This document shows, piece after piece, positions 18,628 to 27,600 of a DNA stretch of 64,000 nt. The notes below the pieces were generated by a model that saw nothing but the letters and a program-made list of their open reading frames with translations, did not search any database and was not told where the DNA came from. The position numbers were made by a program, and so were the translations under genes. This DNA comes from Ruegeria atlantica (GTDB lineage: Bacteria; Pseudomonadota; Alphaproteobacteria; Rhodobacterales; Rhodobacteraceae): contig NZ_WQCG01000001.1 of assembly GCF_013032505.1 (NCBI RefSeq), forward strand, positions 1,420,761 to 1,484,760, in the 5' to 3' direction. How positions within the stretch are numbered: the stretch's first letter is position 1; each line of letters opens with the position of its first letter.

Positions 18628-19638
18628 ATGCGCGCCTTCGTACTTGCTCTTTCCCTGACAATGCCTCTGGGCGCCAACGCACAAGATCGTGGGCCGATCC
18701 TGTCCGACGCCATCGAGGCTCATATCCTACCCGGCTATTCCGCCCTGTCAGATTCCACCAATGCTTTGGCTGATGCTGCGCGGGCGAATTGTGACCCGAA
18801 CTCGACCCCGCTTCGCAATGCATACAACGACGCGTTTGACGATTGGATTTCGGTTGGTCATCTGCGCTTTGGCCCATCCGAAGCCGAGGACCGCGCTTTT
18901 GCGTTGGCGTTTTGGCCCGATACCAAGGGATTCACCCCTAAAGCCCTGTCCGGCCTGATTTCTACCGAGGATACCGCCATTCAATCCCCGGATGCCTTTG
19001 CGGAAACCTCCGTGGCCGGACGCGGTTTTTTCGCGCTGGAACTGATGCTCTACGATCCACGGTTCACCGATCTGGGCGGCGCCGAGTATCGCTGCGCGCT
19101 AATGCAGGCCATAACCGCAGACATCAACCGCAATGCCGCGGCAATTGATGCAGACTGGGCGGACTACGCACGCGCATTGGCAAGCCCGGGTGAGAACAGT
19201 CCATACCGGACTGAAGACGAAGCCATGCAAGAGCTTTACAAGGCCCTGACGACTGGTCTGGAATTCACCGCTGAAACCCGCCTTGGTCGCCCAATGGGAA
19301 GTTTCGATCGCCCCCGCCCCAAACGCGCCGAAGCGCGGCGTTCAGAACGTTCGTTGCGCCATGTGGAGTTGTCTTTGATCGCCCTGCGTGACCTTGCCGC
19401 GCGTCTAGCGGCAGATCACCCGGACATCGCCGCCGATCTGGATGACGCATTCGCCGCCGCCATCGATCGGGCGCAGTCGCTGGACGATCCGGCGTTTGCC
19501 GGGGTGGCAACCCCACAGGGAAGACTCCGCGTTGAGGCGCTGCAACAATCCATCAACGATATCCGCGCCATTGCCTCGACCGAGCTTGGCCCCACACTGG
19601 GCATCAATGCCGGGTTCAACTCGCTGGACGGGGATTGA
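18628..19638 (+). CDS. Second imelysin-family protein with altered signature
   Basis: A 336-residue exported protein with a signal peptide ending near GANA-QDRG. The fold matches imelysin (AYNDAFDDWISVGHLRFGP; FALAFWPDTKGF), but the GxHxxE motif reads G133-F-F135-A-L-E138, so the His is Phe while Glu is kept. It may bind its ligand differently from the first imelysin or have lost metal binding. It starts three bases after the di-heme gene and is four bases from the next gene, clearly within the operon. Confidence 0.85.
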   Translation: MRAFVLALSLTMPLGANAQDRGPILSDAIEAHILPGYSALSDSTNALADAARANCDPNSTPLRNAYNDAFDDWISVGHLRFGPSEAEDRAFALAFWPDTKGFTPKALSGLISTEDTAIQSPDAFAETSVAGRGFFALELMLYDPRFTDLGGAEYRCALMQAITADINRNAAAIDADWADYARALASPGENSPYRTEDEAMQELYKALTTGLEFTAETRLGRPMGSFDRPRPKRAEARRSERSLRHVELSLIALRDLAARLAADHPDIAADLDDAFAAAIDRAQSLDDPAFAGVATPQGRLRVEALQQSINDIRAIASTELGPTLGINAGFNSLDGD

Positions 19639-19641
19639 ACC

Positions 19642-20727
19642 GTGACAAATCGTCGAAGCTTTCTCGCTGGGTTGGCTGCTGCCAGCCTTGCGCCCTTGCG
19701 TGGATGGTCCGCTGTCGGCGCACCGGATTATCTGGCCGCCGCACTGTTCCCGGATGGGACTTTTCGGCTGGCCGGGTTGGATACGGGCGGCGACATCCTG
19801 TTTTCTCTGCCGTTGCCCGCGCGCGGGCACGCGGCGGCGGCGCATCCCCACCACGCGCAGGCGGTGGCCTTTGCACGCCGTCCGGGAACATTTGCAATCA
19901 TCATCGACTGCGCGACCGGCACACAGACCGCTGTGTTAGAAGCCCCGAAAAGCCGCCATTTCTATGGGCATGGCGTGTTCTCAACAGATGGAACGCGGCT
20001 GTTCACCACCGAAAACGATTTTGAGACCGTTCAGGGCGTGATTGGTGTCTGGAACACGGATGACTACACACGAATTGGCGAGTTCGCTTCGGGCGGTGTC
20101 GGTCCCCACGATATGCGTCTGATGCCAGATGGGCGCACATTGGTTGTGGCAAATGGCGGGATCGAAACCCATCCAGAAACAGGAAGAACCAAACTCAACC
20201 TGCCTGTGATGCAACCGCGCCTGACCTATCTTGACCAATATGGCGGGGCTCTTGAGCAGGTGGAACTGCCACAAGAGCTGCACAAAAACTCGATCCGCCA
20301 TCTGGCCGTGCGACCTGATGGTTTGATTGGGTTCGCGATGCAATGGCAGGGCGATACATCGCAACACCCTCCCCTCTTGGGTTTGCATCGCCGTGGCGAA
20401 AAGCCCCTGCTACTCAGCGCGCCCGACGGTGACCAAAGTACGTTGCAGGGATATGCGGGCAGCATCGCCTTTTCCGGTGCAGGCGAAACAGTCGCCATCA
20501 CCTGTCCCCGCGGCAATGCCGTGCACCGTTTTCGGGTCGCGGATGGACAGCTTGATGGCGTCTTCCTGCACGAGGATGTTTGCGGCCTTGGCACCGCATC
20601 AAACGGGTTTGTGTTCACAACCGGGACTGGTGTCATCGGGCAATTGTCCACAAACAAAGCCCAAATATCCAACCGGGCTGATTGCCAATGGGACAACCAC
20701 CTGATCCCAATTCGCACAGCTGCATGA
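19642..20727 (+). CDS. DUF1513 Tat-exported beta-propeller-like protein
   Basis: A 361-residue protein with a twin-arginine signal (NRRSFLAGLAAA). Features of DUF1513 include ARGHAAAAHP, FYGHGVFSTDGTRLFTTEND and GVGPHDMRLMPDG, suggesting a WD/NHL-like beta-propeller. Tat export implies folding or cofactor loading in the cytoplasm. The family is encoded with imelysins and the DUF1111 cytochrome; its biochemical role is not established. The start is GTG 19642, three bases after the previous stop. Confidence 0.82.
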   Translation: MTNRRSFLAGLAAASLAPLRGWSAVGAPDYLAAALFPDGTFRLAGLDTGGDILFSLPLPARGHAAAAHPHHAQAVAFARRPGTFAIIIDCATGTQTAVLEAPKSRHFYGHGVFSTDGTRLFTTENDFETVQGVIGVWNTDDYTRIGEFASGGVGPHDMRLMPDGRTLVVANGGIETHPETGRTKLNLPVMQPRLTYLDQYGGALEQVELPQELHKNSIRHLAVRPDGLIGFAMQWQGDTSQHPPLLGLHRRGEKPLLLSAPDGDQSTLQGYAGSIAFSGAGETVAITCPRGNAVHRFRVADGQLDGVFLHEDVCGLGTASNGFVFTTGTGVIGQLSTNKAQISNRADCQWDNHLIPIRTAA

Positions 20728-20828
20728 ACTCGGAAAATTCCGCCCCATAGATTACACTTGGAAGAATCATATAGCTGCCGTATTGGCGGGCGCGAAACTG
20801 GCACCCTGACTTACAAGGACTGACTTGA

Positions 20829-22718
20829 TTGAAACACACGCCCGACGCACCGCATTCCATCTACGGAGTTGAGAAATGGGGCAAAGATCTCATTGAGGTG
20901 ACGGAGCAGGGCGAAATCGGTCTGCGCAATCCCATGGCACCCGACGCTGAAGCGATCAGCTTACCGGGTATTCTCAGTGATCTGGATGAACGCGGCATCA
21001 AAGCGCCGATGATCCTGCGCGTCAGTTCGTATCTGGAACACGAGATTTCCCATATCAACGAAAGCTTTCGCGATGCGATCGCACGTACTGGCTACAAAGG
21101 CACCTATCGCGGTGTCTTCCCGATAAAGGTGAACCAGCAGGCGCAAGTCGTCGACCGGATCGTCGAGTTCGGCAAAAAGTACAACTACGGGCTCGAGGCC
21201 GGATCGAAACCCGAACTGGTGGTCGCGCTGGCGCACCGTCTCGCCCCTGAGGCGTTGATTGTCTGCAACGGCGTCAAGGATGCCGAGTTCATCCAACTGG
21301 CCATCCTTAGCCGCAAGATCGGCTTCAACACCGTCATCGTTCTGGAAAGCCCGAAAGAGGCTGACACAGTGATCCAGGTCTACAACGAGCTGGGCATCGA
21401 ACCCCTGATCGGCGTGCGGGTCAAACTGACGAACCAGATCAGTGGCAAGTGGGAAGAAAGCTCGGGCGACCGGTCCGCCTTTGGTATGAACACCGACCAG
21501 TTGGTCGCCACAGTGGACAAACTGAAGGGCGCGGGCCTGTTGCATTGTCTGAAGCTTCAGCATTCGCATCTGGGCTCTCAGGTGCAGGACGTCAACGATG
21601 TGCGTCGCGCGGTGGGCGAGGCCTGCCGGTACTACACCGAGTTGACCCGCGAGGGCGTGCCGCTGACCCATCTGGACCTCGGCGGCGGCATGGGCGTGGA
21701 CTACACGGGTGAGAAGAAGGCCGCCGAGAACTCGATCAACTACACGGTCGAGGAATATTGCGCCAACGTGGTCGAAACTGTGGCCTATGCCATGGACGAG
21801 GCCGAAGTGGATCACCCTACGCTGGTCACCGAAAGCGGCCGTGCCGTGGTGGCAACCTCATCGATGCTGGTGTTCAACGTGCTGGAAAGCACTTTGTATG
21901 ACGCACCCAACGGACCAAAGGTCGAAGCGGACGATCACCATCTGGTCTCAGATCTTGCGGCGATCAACGGCTATCTCAGCAGCGACCGCCTGCAGGAATG
22001 CTGGAACGACGCGAATTTCTATCGCAATGAGCTGCGCGCGCTGTTCCGCCGCGGCTATGTCGATCTGCGTCAGATGGCGCGGGCCGAGCGAATTTACCTG
22101 TCGCTGATGGCCCGCCTCAAGACGCTGGCCGCAAGCGATGATCTGGATACGGATGTGGATGATCAGCTCGAGAAAGTGGCCGATATCTATCACTGCAACT
22201 TCTCACTGTTCCAGTCACTGCCTGATGTCTGGGCGATCGACCAGCTACACCCGATCGTGCCCCTGCAGGGCCTGAACCAAACGCCTGATCGTCGCGCGGT
22301 GCTGTCCGACATCACTTGCGACAGCGACGGGAAGATTGATCGGTTCATTCTGGCCGACGGTGTCTCGCCCAGTCTGCCCGTGCACTCACTACCCGAAGAT
22401 CAGGAATACCTCATGGGTGTTTTCTTTGTCGGGGCCTATCAGGAAACGCTGGGCGATCTGCACAACCTGTTCGGCGATACCAACGTCGTCACCATTGACC
22501 TGCGCACAGATGGCGGCTTTGACTTGCTACACGAGCAGGAGGGCGACACGATCAGCCAGGTCCTGTCCTATGTGGAATTCGACCCTCACGACTGTGTTGC
22601 CGCCTTCCGCAAAATGGTGGACGAAGCGATCTCGACCGGTACTCTGAAAGCCAGCGAACGCAAAACCCTGATGAGCGCCTATCGCGACTCGATCAACGGC
22701 TACACCTATTACGAATAA
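20829..22718 (+). CDS. speA: Biosynthetic arginine decarboxylase
   Basis: A 629-residue fold-type III PLP enzyme that converts arginine to agmatine. K100 in GVFPIKVNQQ is the PLP lysine; LDLGGGMGVDY supplies the phosphate-binding Gly loop and CDSDGKID is the other-subunit Cys-Asp motif. The length matches SpeA (about 630-660). The start is a TTG at 20829, with AAGGA 9 bases upstream. It heads a polyamine block followed by CANSDH, CANSDC and agmatinase. Confidence 0.95.
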   Translation: MKHTPDAPHSIYGVEKWGKDLIEVTEQGEIGLRNPMAPDAEAISLPGILSDLDERGIKAPMILRVSSYLEHEISHINESFRDAIARTGYKGTYRGVFPIKVNQQAQVVDRIVEFGKKYNYGLEAGSKPELVVALAHRLAPEALIVCNGVKDAEFIQLAILSRKIGFNTVIVLESPKEADTVIQVYNELGIEPLIGVRVKLTNQISGKWEESSGDRSAFGMNTDQLVATVDKLKGAGLLHCLKLQHSHLGSQVQDVNDVRRAVGEACRYYTELTREGVPLTHLDLGGGMGVDYTGEKKAAENSINYTVEEYCANVVETVAYAMDEAEVDHPTLVTESGRAVVATSSMLVFNVLESTLYDAPNGPKVEADDHHLVSDLAAINGYLSSDRLQECWNDANFYRNELRALFRRGYVDLRQMARAERIYLSLMARLKTLAASDDLDTDVDDQLEKVADIYHCNFSLFQSLPDVWAIDQLHPIVPLQGLNQTPDRRAVLSDITCDSDGKIDRFILADGVSPSLPVHSLPEDQEYLMGVFFVGAYQETLGDLHNLFGDTNVVTIDLRTDGGFDLLHEQEGDTISQVLSYVEFDPHDCVAAFRKMVDEAISTGTLKASERKTLMSAYRDSINGYTYYE

Positions 22719-22740
22719 CCCCAGAGAGGAGATGACCCCC

Positions 22741-23964
22741 ATGGGAACTTTGAGTGGCAAAACACTGGTTGTCGGCGCGGGCGGCGTATCCCACGCAGCC
22801 GTACACAAGATGGCGATGAATTCGGATATTTTCACCGAAATCACCCTGGCCAGCCGCACCAAATCTAAATGCGATGCCATCGCCAAAGCGGTGAAAGAGC
22901 GTGTGGGCGTTGATATCGCGACCGCTGAGCTGGACGCCTACAAGGTCGAAGACACGGTCAAGCTGATCAAGGAGACCGGCGCCGAGTTGCTGGTGAACCT
23001 CGCCCTGCCCTATCAGGATCTGGTGCTGATGGACGCCTGTCTTGAGGCTGGGATCCACTACCTCGACACTGCAAACTACGAACCCGAGGATGAGGCGAAG
23101 TTTGAATACCACTGGCAGTGGGCCTATCAGGAACGCTTCAAAGAAGCTGGCCTGACCGCCATCCTCGGCTCGGGCTTCGATCCGGGCGTTACATCCGTCT
23201 TCGCGAAATGGTTGAAAAAGCACAAGCTGGACACCATCCGCCAAATCGACGTGCTGGACGCAAATGGCGGGTCCAACGACCAAGAATTTGCCACCAACTT
23301 CAATCCCGAAATCAACCTGCGTGAAGTGCTGGCCGAAGTGCGTCACTGGGAAAACGGCGAGTGGAAACATTCCCCTGCCATGACCCATAAGGTCGAGTTC
23401 GACTTCCCCGCCATTGGCCAGAAAAACATGTACCTGATGTATCACGAGGAACTGGAGTCGCTCTCGACCCACTTCCCCGAGATCGAACGCGCCCGCTTTT
23501 GGATGACCTTCGGCGACGCCTACATCACACACGCCAAAGTTTTGGAAAATGTTGGCATGACCCGCATCGACCCGGTAATGCATGACGGCAAGGAAATCAT
23601 CCCGATCCAGTTCCTGAAAACCCTGCTGCCCGATCCTGGCGATCTGGGTGCAGAGACCAAGGGCAAGGCTTGCATCGGCGACATCGCCACAGGTCAAGCC
23701 AAGGATGGCTCGGGCGAGAAGACCTATTACATCTACAACATCTGCGATCACGAAGAATGTTACGCAGAGGTCGGATCACAAGCGGTCAGCTACACCACCG
23801 GTGTCCCCGCCATGATCGGTGCAGCGCAGGTGCTGAAAGGCAACTGGAACGAACCAGGCGTGTGGAACATGGAACAGCTCGACCCGGATGACTTCATGGA
23901 CATGCTGAACGAGCACGGCCTGCCGTGGCAGGTCCACGAACTCGACGGCCCGGTCGAGTTCTGA
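22741..23964 (+). CDS. Carboxynorspermidine/carboxyspermidine dehydrogenase
   Basis: A 407-residue member of the saccharopine dehydrogenase family of CANSDH type. The N-terminal Rossmann motif is VVGAGGVSHAAVHK. It condenses putrescine with aspartate semialdehyde and reduces the Schiff base with NADPH, giving carboxyspermidine. I chose ATG 22741, placed about 9 bases after GAGAGGAG; an ATG three codons earlier is too close. Position between speA and the decarboxylase supports the assignment. Confidence 0.92.
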   Translation: MGTLSGKTLVVGAGGVSHAAVHKMAMNSDIFTEITLASRTKSKCDAIAKAVKERVGVDIATAELDAYKVEDTVKLIKETGAELLVNLALPYQDLVLMDACLEAGIHYLDTANYEPEDEAKFEYHWQWAYQERFKEAGLTAILGSGFDPGVTSVFAKWLKKHKLDTIRQIDVLDANGGSNDQEFATNFNPEINLREVLAEVRHWENGEWKHSPAMTHKVEFDFPAIGQKNMYLMYHEELESLSTHFPEIERARFWMTFGDAYITHAKVLENVGMTRIDPVMHDGKEIIPIQFLKTLLPDPGDLGAETKGKACIGDIATGQAKDGSGEKTYYIYNICDHEECYAEVGSQAVSYTTGVPAMIGAAQVLKGNWNEPGVWNMEQLDPDDFMDMLNEHGLPWQVHELDGPVEF

Positions 23965-23970
23965 GCCTTA

Positions 23971-24015
23971 GCCCGGCGGCAACGCCGGGCAGCGCCCGAC
24001 CGCCCCTATGGGCGG
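23971..24015 (+). other. Two tandem GC-rich hairpins between CANSDH and CANSDC genes
   Basis: The first has an 8-bp stem (23971-23978 with 23983-23990) and a GCAA tetraloop of the GNRA class. The second pairs 24000-24005 with 24010-24015. Neither has a U-tract. They could tune expression within the polyamine operon, act as an mRNA-processing barrier, or be a small REP-like palindrome. Confidence 0.5.
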
Positions 24016-24073
24016 GCGCTTCGCACCCACCCGCGGCAGGGCACTGCCCTCCGCACTGTTCGGAGATCAAACC

Positions 24074-25243
24074 GTGTCGGAAATGATGACCACACAGGCG
24101 GGCGACGCCGGCGCCTTCCGCGCGTTCGACCTTAGCCGCGTGCCAACCCCTTGCTTCGTGGTCGACGAAAAGGCCGTGGAACGGAATCTGGCCATCCTGT
24201 CCGAAATCGGCAGCCAATCCGGCGCGCATGTGCTCAGCGCGCTCAAAGCATTCTCGATGTTCGCGTTGTCCCCACTGGTGCGCCAACACCTTGGTGGCAC
24301 ATGCGCATCGGGTATCTATGAGGCGCGTTTGGGTCGCGAAGAATACGGTGGTGAAGTCGCAACCTTCTGTGCGGGTTACAAGGATTCCGATATCGACGAA
24401 ATCCTGTCCCTCTCCGACCACATCATTTTCAATTCTCCGGCGCAAAAGGACCGTTTCCTCGCCAAGGCCCGAGCCGCAGGCGTTCAGGTTGGCCTTCGCA
24501 TCAACCCGGAGCATTCCGAAGGTGAGATTCCCAAATACGACCCTTGCGCGCCCTGCTCTCGCCTTGGAACACCAGTCAGTCAACTGTCCGCCGAAACCAT
24601 GACTGGCGTAGACGGGCTGCATATGCACACGCTGTGCGAACAGGGTTTCGAACCATTGCAGCGTACATGGTCTGCTGTGGAATCGAGACTCAAACCGTTC
24701 CTCGGTCAGCTCAAATGGCTGAACTTCGGCGGCGGTCACCACATCACCCGTGATGACTATGACCGCGAAGGGCTGGTGGCGTTTATCAAAAACATTCGCG
24801 AAACGTACAACATCGACGTCTATATCGAACCCGGTGAGGCCGTGGCGCTGGATGCGGGCATCCTGATCGGTGAAGTCCTCGACCTGCCTACCAACGGCAT
24901 GGACCTTGCGATTACAGATATCTCGGCCACCTGCCATATGCCCGACGTGATCGAAGCCCCCTACCGCCCTGCCCTGATGAACGAGGCAGAAACAGGCCAC
25001 ACCTATAGATTAGGTGGCCCCTCCTGCCTGGCGGGCGATGTGATCGGCGATTACACATGGGATCGACCACTGGCAATCGGCCAGCGCTTTGCCTTCCTCG
25101 ATCAGGCGCACTATTCGATGGTCAAGACCAACACGTTCAACGGTGTTCCTCTGCCGACCATCGCCTTGTGGAACAGCGAGACAGACGAACTGAAGATCAT
25201 CAAGCAGTTCGGCTATGAAGACTTTAAGGACCGACTCTCATGA
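24074..25243 (+). CDS. nspC: Carboxynorspermidine/carboxyspermidine decarboxylase
   Basis: A 389-residue alanine-racemase-fold PLP decarboxylase that converts carboxyspermidine to spermidine. K58 in LSALKAFSMF is the PLP lysine; FGGGHHITRDDYD and EPGEAVALDAG are the PLP-phosphate loop and acidic motif; GPSCLAGDVIGDY supplies the catalytic Cys of the partner subunit. I chose GTG 24074 with GGAG 8 bases upstream; ATG 24083 or 24086 are alternatives. The stop overlaps the speB start by four bases. Confidence 0.93.
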   Translation: MSEMMTTQAGDAGAFRAFDLSRVPTPCFVVDEKAVERNLAILSEIGSQSGAHVLSALKAFSMFALSPLVRQHLGGTCASGIYEARLGREEYGGEVATFCAGYKDSDIDEILSLSDHIIFNSPAQKDRFLAKARAAGVQVGLRINPEHSEGEIPKYDPCAPCSRLGTPVSQLSAETMTGVDGLHMHTLCEQGFEPLQRTWSAVESRLKPFLGQLKWLNFGGGHHITRDDYDREGLVAFIKNIRETYNIDVYIEPGEAVALDAGILIGEVLDLPTNGMDLAITDISATCHMPDVIEAPYRPALMNEAETGHTYRLGGPSCLAGDVIGDYTWDRPLAIGQRFAFLDQAHYSMVKTNTFNGVPLPTIALWNSETDELKIIKQFGYEDFKDRLS

Positions 25244-26082
25244 GCATTTTCCTCGACAGTGAACTGACCGCATCCGAGCGCTCTGAGGACGCACGCTTTC
25301 GCGTGATTCCGGTGCCGTTGGAACGCACGGTTTCTTATGGCTCGGGTACTGCCAAAGGTCCCGACGCCATAATTGAGGCCAGCAATGAACTGGAGCGTAT
25401 TACCGGTCATTCAGAGCCTTGTGTCGAAGGCATCTTCACCGAAGAGCCCGTGGACTGTGACGCGTCGCTGTCCGAAATCATGGAACGCCTTGCCCAGCGC
25501 ACCGAGGCTGCGATCCGCACGGGCAAAGTGCCGGTCACATTGGGCGGGGAGCATTCACTTAGCTACGGTGCGGTGATGGGCGTGGCGCGCGCCCTTAACC
25601 AACCGATTGGTATCGTTCAAGTCGACGCTCATGCAGACCTGCGCAATGCATATCAGGGCGAGAAGCATTCCCACGCTTCCGTGATGCACTTGTTGGCCGA
25701 GGAAGGTGTCCGGCTGGCTCAGTTTGGCGTCCGCGCGTACTCAACCGAAGAGGCCCAAAGCCGCCTTAAGAACCACGTCTTCCACGTAGATGCAGAGGAA
25801 CTGGTCACGGGCAATATCCACGCCGTCGATTTGCCCGAGGACTTCCCCGAACTGGTCTATGTCAGTTTCGATGTGGACGGCCTGGACCCATCGCAAATGC
25901 CCGCCACCGGCACACCAGTTCCAGGCGGATTGGGGTATTATCAGGCTCTGCGACTTGTCGAGCACGCCTTGAAGGGCAGAAAATGTGTGGGCTTCGACGT
26001 GGTGGAACTGGCCCCGGACGGCAATGCCGCCTGGGACTTTACCGCCGCGCAGATCGTCTACCGTCTGATGGCGGCCTGTTAG
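25240..26082 (+). CDS. speB: Agmatinase (ureohydrolase family)
   Basis: A 280-residue Mn2+-dependent ureohydrolase turning agmatine into putrescine and urea. The binuclear metal ligands are GGEHS (H105), DAHAD (D129, H131, D133) and SFDVDGLDP. ATG overlaps the nspC stop (ATGA). Its place in the cluster gives a complete route arginine, agmatine, putrescine, carboxyspermidine, spermidine. Its stop overlaps the convergent HD gene by four bases. Confidence 0.93.
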   Translation: MSIFLDSELTASERSEDARFRVIPVPLERTVSYGSGTAKGPDAIIEASNELERITGHSEPCVEGIFTEEPVDCDASLSEIMERLAQRTEAAIRTGKVPVTLGGEHSLSYGAVMGVARALNQPIGIVQVDAHADLRNAYQGEKHSHASVMHLLAEEGVRLAQFGVRAYSTEEAQSRLKNHVFHVDAEELVTGNIHAVDLPEDFPELVYVSFDVDGLDPSQMPATGTPVPGGLGYYQALRLVEHALKGRKCVGFDVVELAPDGNAAWDFTAAQIVYRLMAAC

Positions 26083-26669
26083 CTTTCTGACGTTTCGTTC
26101 AGCTCCATATGCCCTTCGCCCTTGTTCAGGACACGGCGCAACATAGGCTCAAAAAACTCCAGCGGTTTAGTCGGATAGTCCGGATCAAAAGCCTTCTGAT
26201 CGTATTCATGACAGAAATACCGGCAGTCCTCCCAATAGGGGCTGTCGCGATACTTGTCGCGGGCGTTGCGGTCCCCGCCAAGATGGTGGTTGTAGTAATA
26301 GCCCTGAAACACGCAATGATGTTTCAAAATCCAATAGGTCTTTTCGCTGACATACGGCTTCATCATCGCTGCTGACAGTTCACCATGGTTGTACGGTGAC
26401 AGGATATCCCCGGTGTCGTGGATCAGGGCGGCGACCACAATTTCCTCGTCCGCGCCATCTTCATGGGCTCGCGTCGCGGCCTGAAGGCTGTGCTGGTATC
26501 GGTTCACCGGGTAAGGCGTCCATGCCTCGTCCAACGAACGGATCGCATCCAGAATACGGTCAGGAAGGGCCGCGTTATAAGCCTCTTCATACTCCATGAC
26601 CGCATCCCAATCGGCTTTGGTTGCCTCTTCAAAACTGGTCCAGGTGGGTTTGTGGCTTTTGTCCAGCAT
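26079..26669 (-). CDS. HD-domain protein of the PhnZ/TmpB-like oxygenase/phosphohydrolase group
   Basis: A 196-residue soluble protein. The HD motif is visible as YQHSLQAATRAHEDGADEE and LIHDTGD, with further metal-site His in NHGELS and HHCVFQGY. The pattern fits COG4341, which contains HD-fold mixed-valent di-iron oxygenases such as PhnZ and TmpB that cleave organophosphonate C-P bonds, as well as uncharacterised hydrolases. GAGGAAATACC precedes ATG 26669; a longer frame lacks support. A LysR gene is divergent 100 bases away, so the pair may form a small phosphonate-type module, though no phosphonate transporter is present. Confidence 0.7.
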   Translation of the reverse strand: MLDKSHKPTWTSFEEATKADWDAVMEYEEAYNAALPDRILDAIRSLDEAWTPYPVNRYQHSLQAATRAHEDGADEEIVVAALIHDTGDILSPYNHGELSAAMMKPYVSEKTYWILKHHCVFQGYYYNHHLGGDRNARDKYRDSPYWEDCRYFCHEYDQKAFDPDYPTKPLEFFEPMLRRVLNKGEGHMELNETSES

Positions 26670-26769
26670 GGTATTTCCTCTGGCTGATCTGCTGTCGTCA
26701 GCATAGTCGAGGTCAGTCGTCCAAAAAAATGAATTGATTTTATCATTGTGATGAAAAAATACTTTCATC

Positions 26770-27600
26770 ATGCAGATCAAAGCCATTGAGACATTTCTAT
26801 GCGTGGCGGACACCGGTGGGTTCCATGCCGCTGCACGGCAACTCAACGTCACTCAGACTGCGGTTAGCGCCCGGATCAAGCTGATCGAAGAGGAAACCGG
26901 AAAGCCCCTGTTTACGCGTGGTGCAGGTGGCACCAACCTGACAGAGTTCGGGCGACAGTTTCGCCCCTATGCCGAGCAGATGTTGTCGTTATGGTCGTTC
27001 GCTTCGCACGAATTGCCGGGCCAGACACCACACCGCGCGGCTTTGCGCCTTGGCGCGCAGCTCAGCATTTGGGATCCGTTGCTGGTTGATCTGGCCGTTC
27101 GCTATGAGCAACGGCACGGACAATTGTTACTGACTCTGAACTACGATCACGACCTTAACATGGTCGACGCCGTTGCGACGCATGTGCTGGATGCGGCACT
27201 GACCCACGAAAAGCCGTCCGATCGGCGCGTTCTGTACCAGGAACTGGCGCCCGAGCGTTTGCTCTTGGTCGAAACGCCCGACGCGGCCGAAGATGCCGTT
27301 TTCGTAAATCTCGAATTGGGCGAAGTCTATCAGGACCACGTGCGTTCGGCAGCGCGCAAAGCGTCGGGACAGACGCTCTTTTTAGGAAATTGCATGATGG
27401 GTTTGCGGTATGTTTTTAAGCGCGGCGGTACGGGTTACTTTCCGGAATACGTAATTCGGGATCAGTTGAACGACGGCACTGTGGTATCGGTTGCCGAAGC
27501 AATGGATCTGATGTTGCCGCTGTATCTGGTGACCAGACGAGATAGCGAGGCGTTTGACGACGTGATGGCCTGCCTGACTGAATTGCGTGAAACGGGTTAA
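26770..27600 (+). CDS. LysR-type regulator, divergent from HD-domain gene
   Basis: A 276-residue LysR protein, at the short end of the family. The helix-turn-helix is MQIKAIETFLCVADTGGFHAAARQL then TQTAVSARIKLIEE. The effector domain follows but looks truncated at the C terminus relative to typical 295-310 residues. The 100-base region shared with the HD-domain gene is AT-rich (around 26730-26765) and likely holds both promoters. The stop overlaps lptF, which is convergent, by four bases. Confidence 0.85.
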   Translation: MQIKAIETFLCVADTGGFHAAARQLNVTQTAVSARIKLIEEETGKPLFTRGAGGTNLTEFGRQFRPYAEQMLSLWSFASHELPGQTPHRAALRLGAQLSIWDPLLVDLAVRYEQRHGQLLLTLNYDHDLNMVDAVATHVLDAALTHEKPSDRRVLYQELAPERLLLVETPDAAEDAVFVNLELGEVYQDHVRSAARKASGQTLFLGNCMMGLRYVFKRGGTGYFPEYVIRDQLNDGTVVSVAEAMDLMLPLYLVTRRDSEAFDDVMACLTELRETG

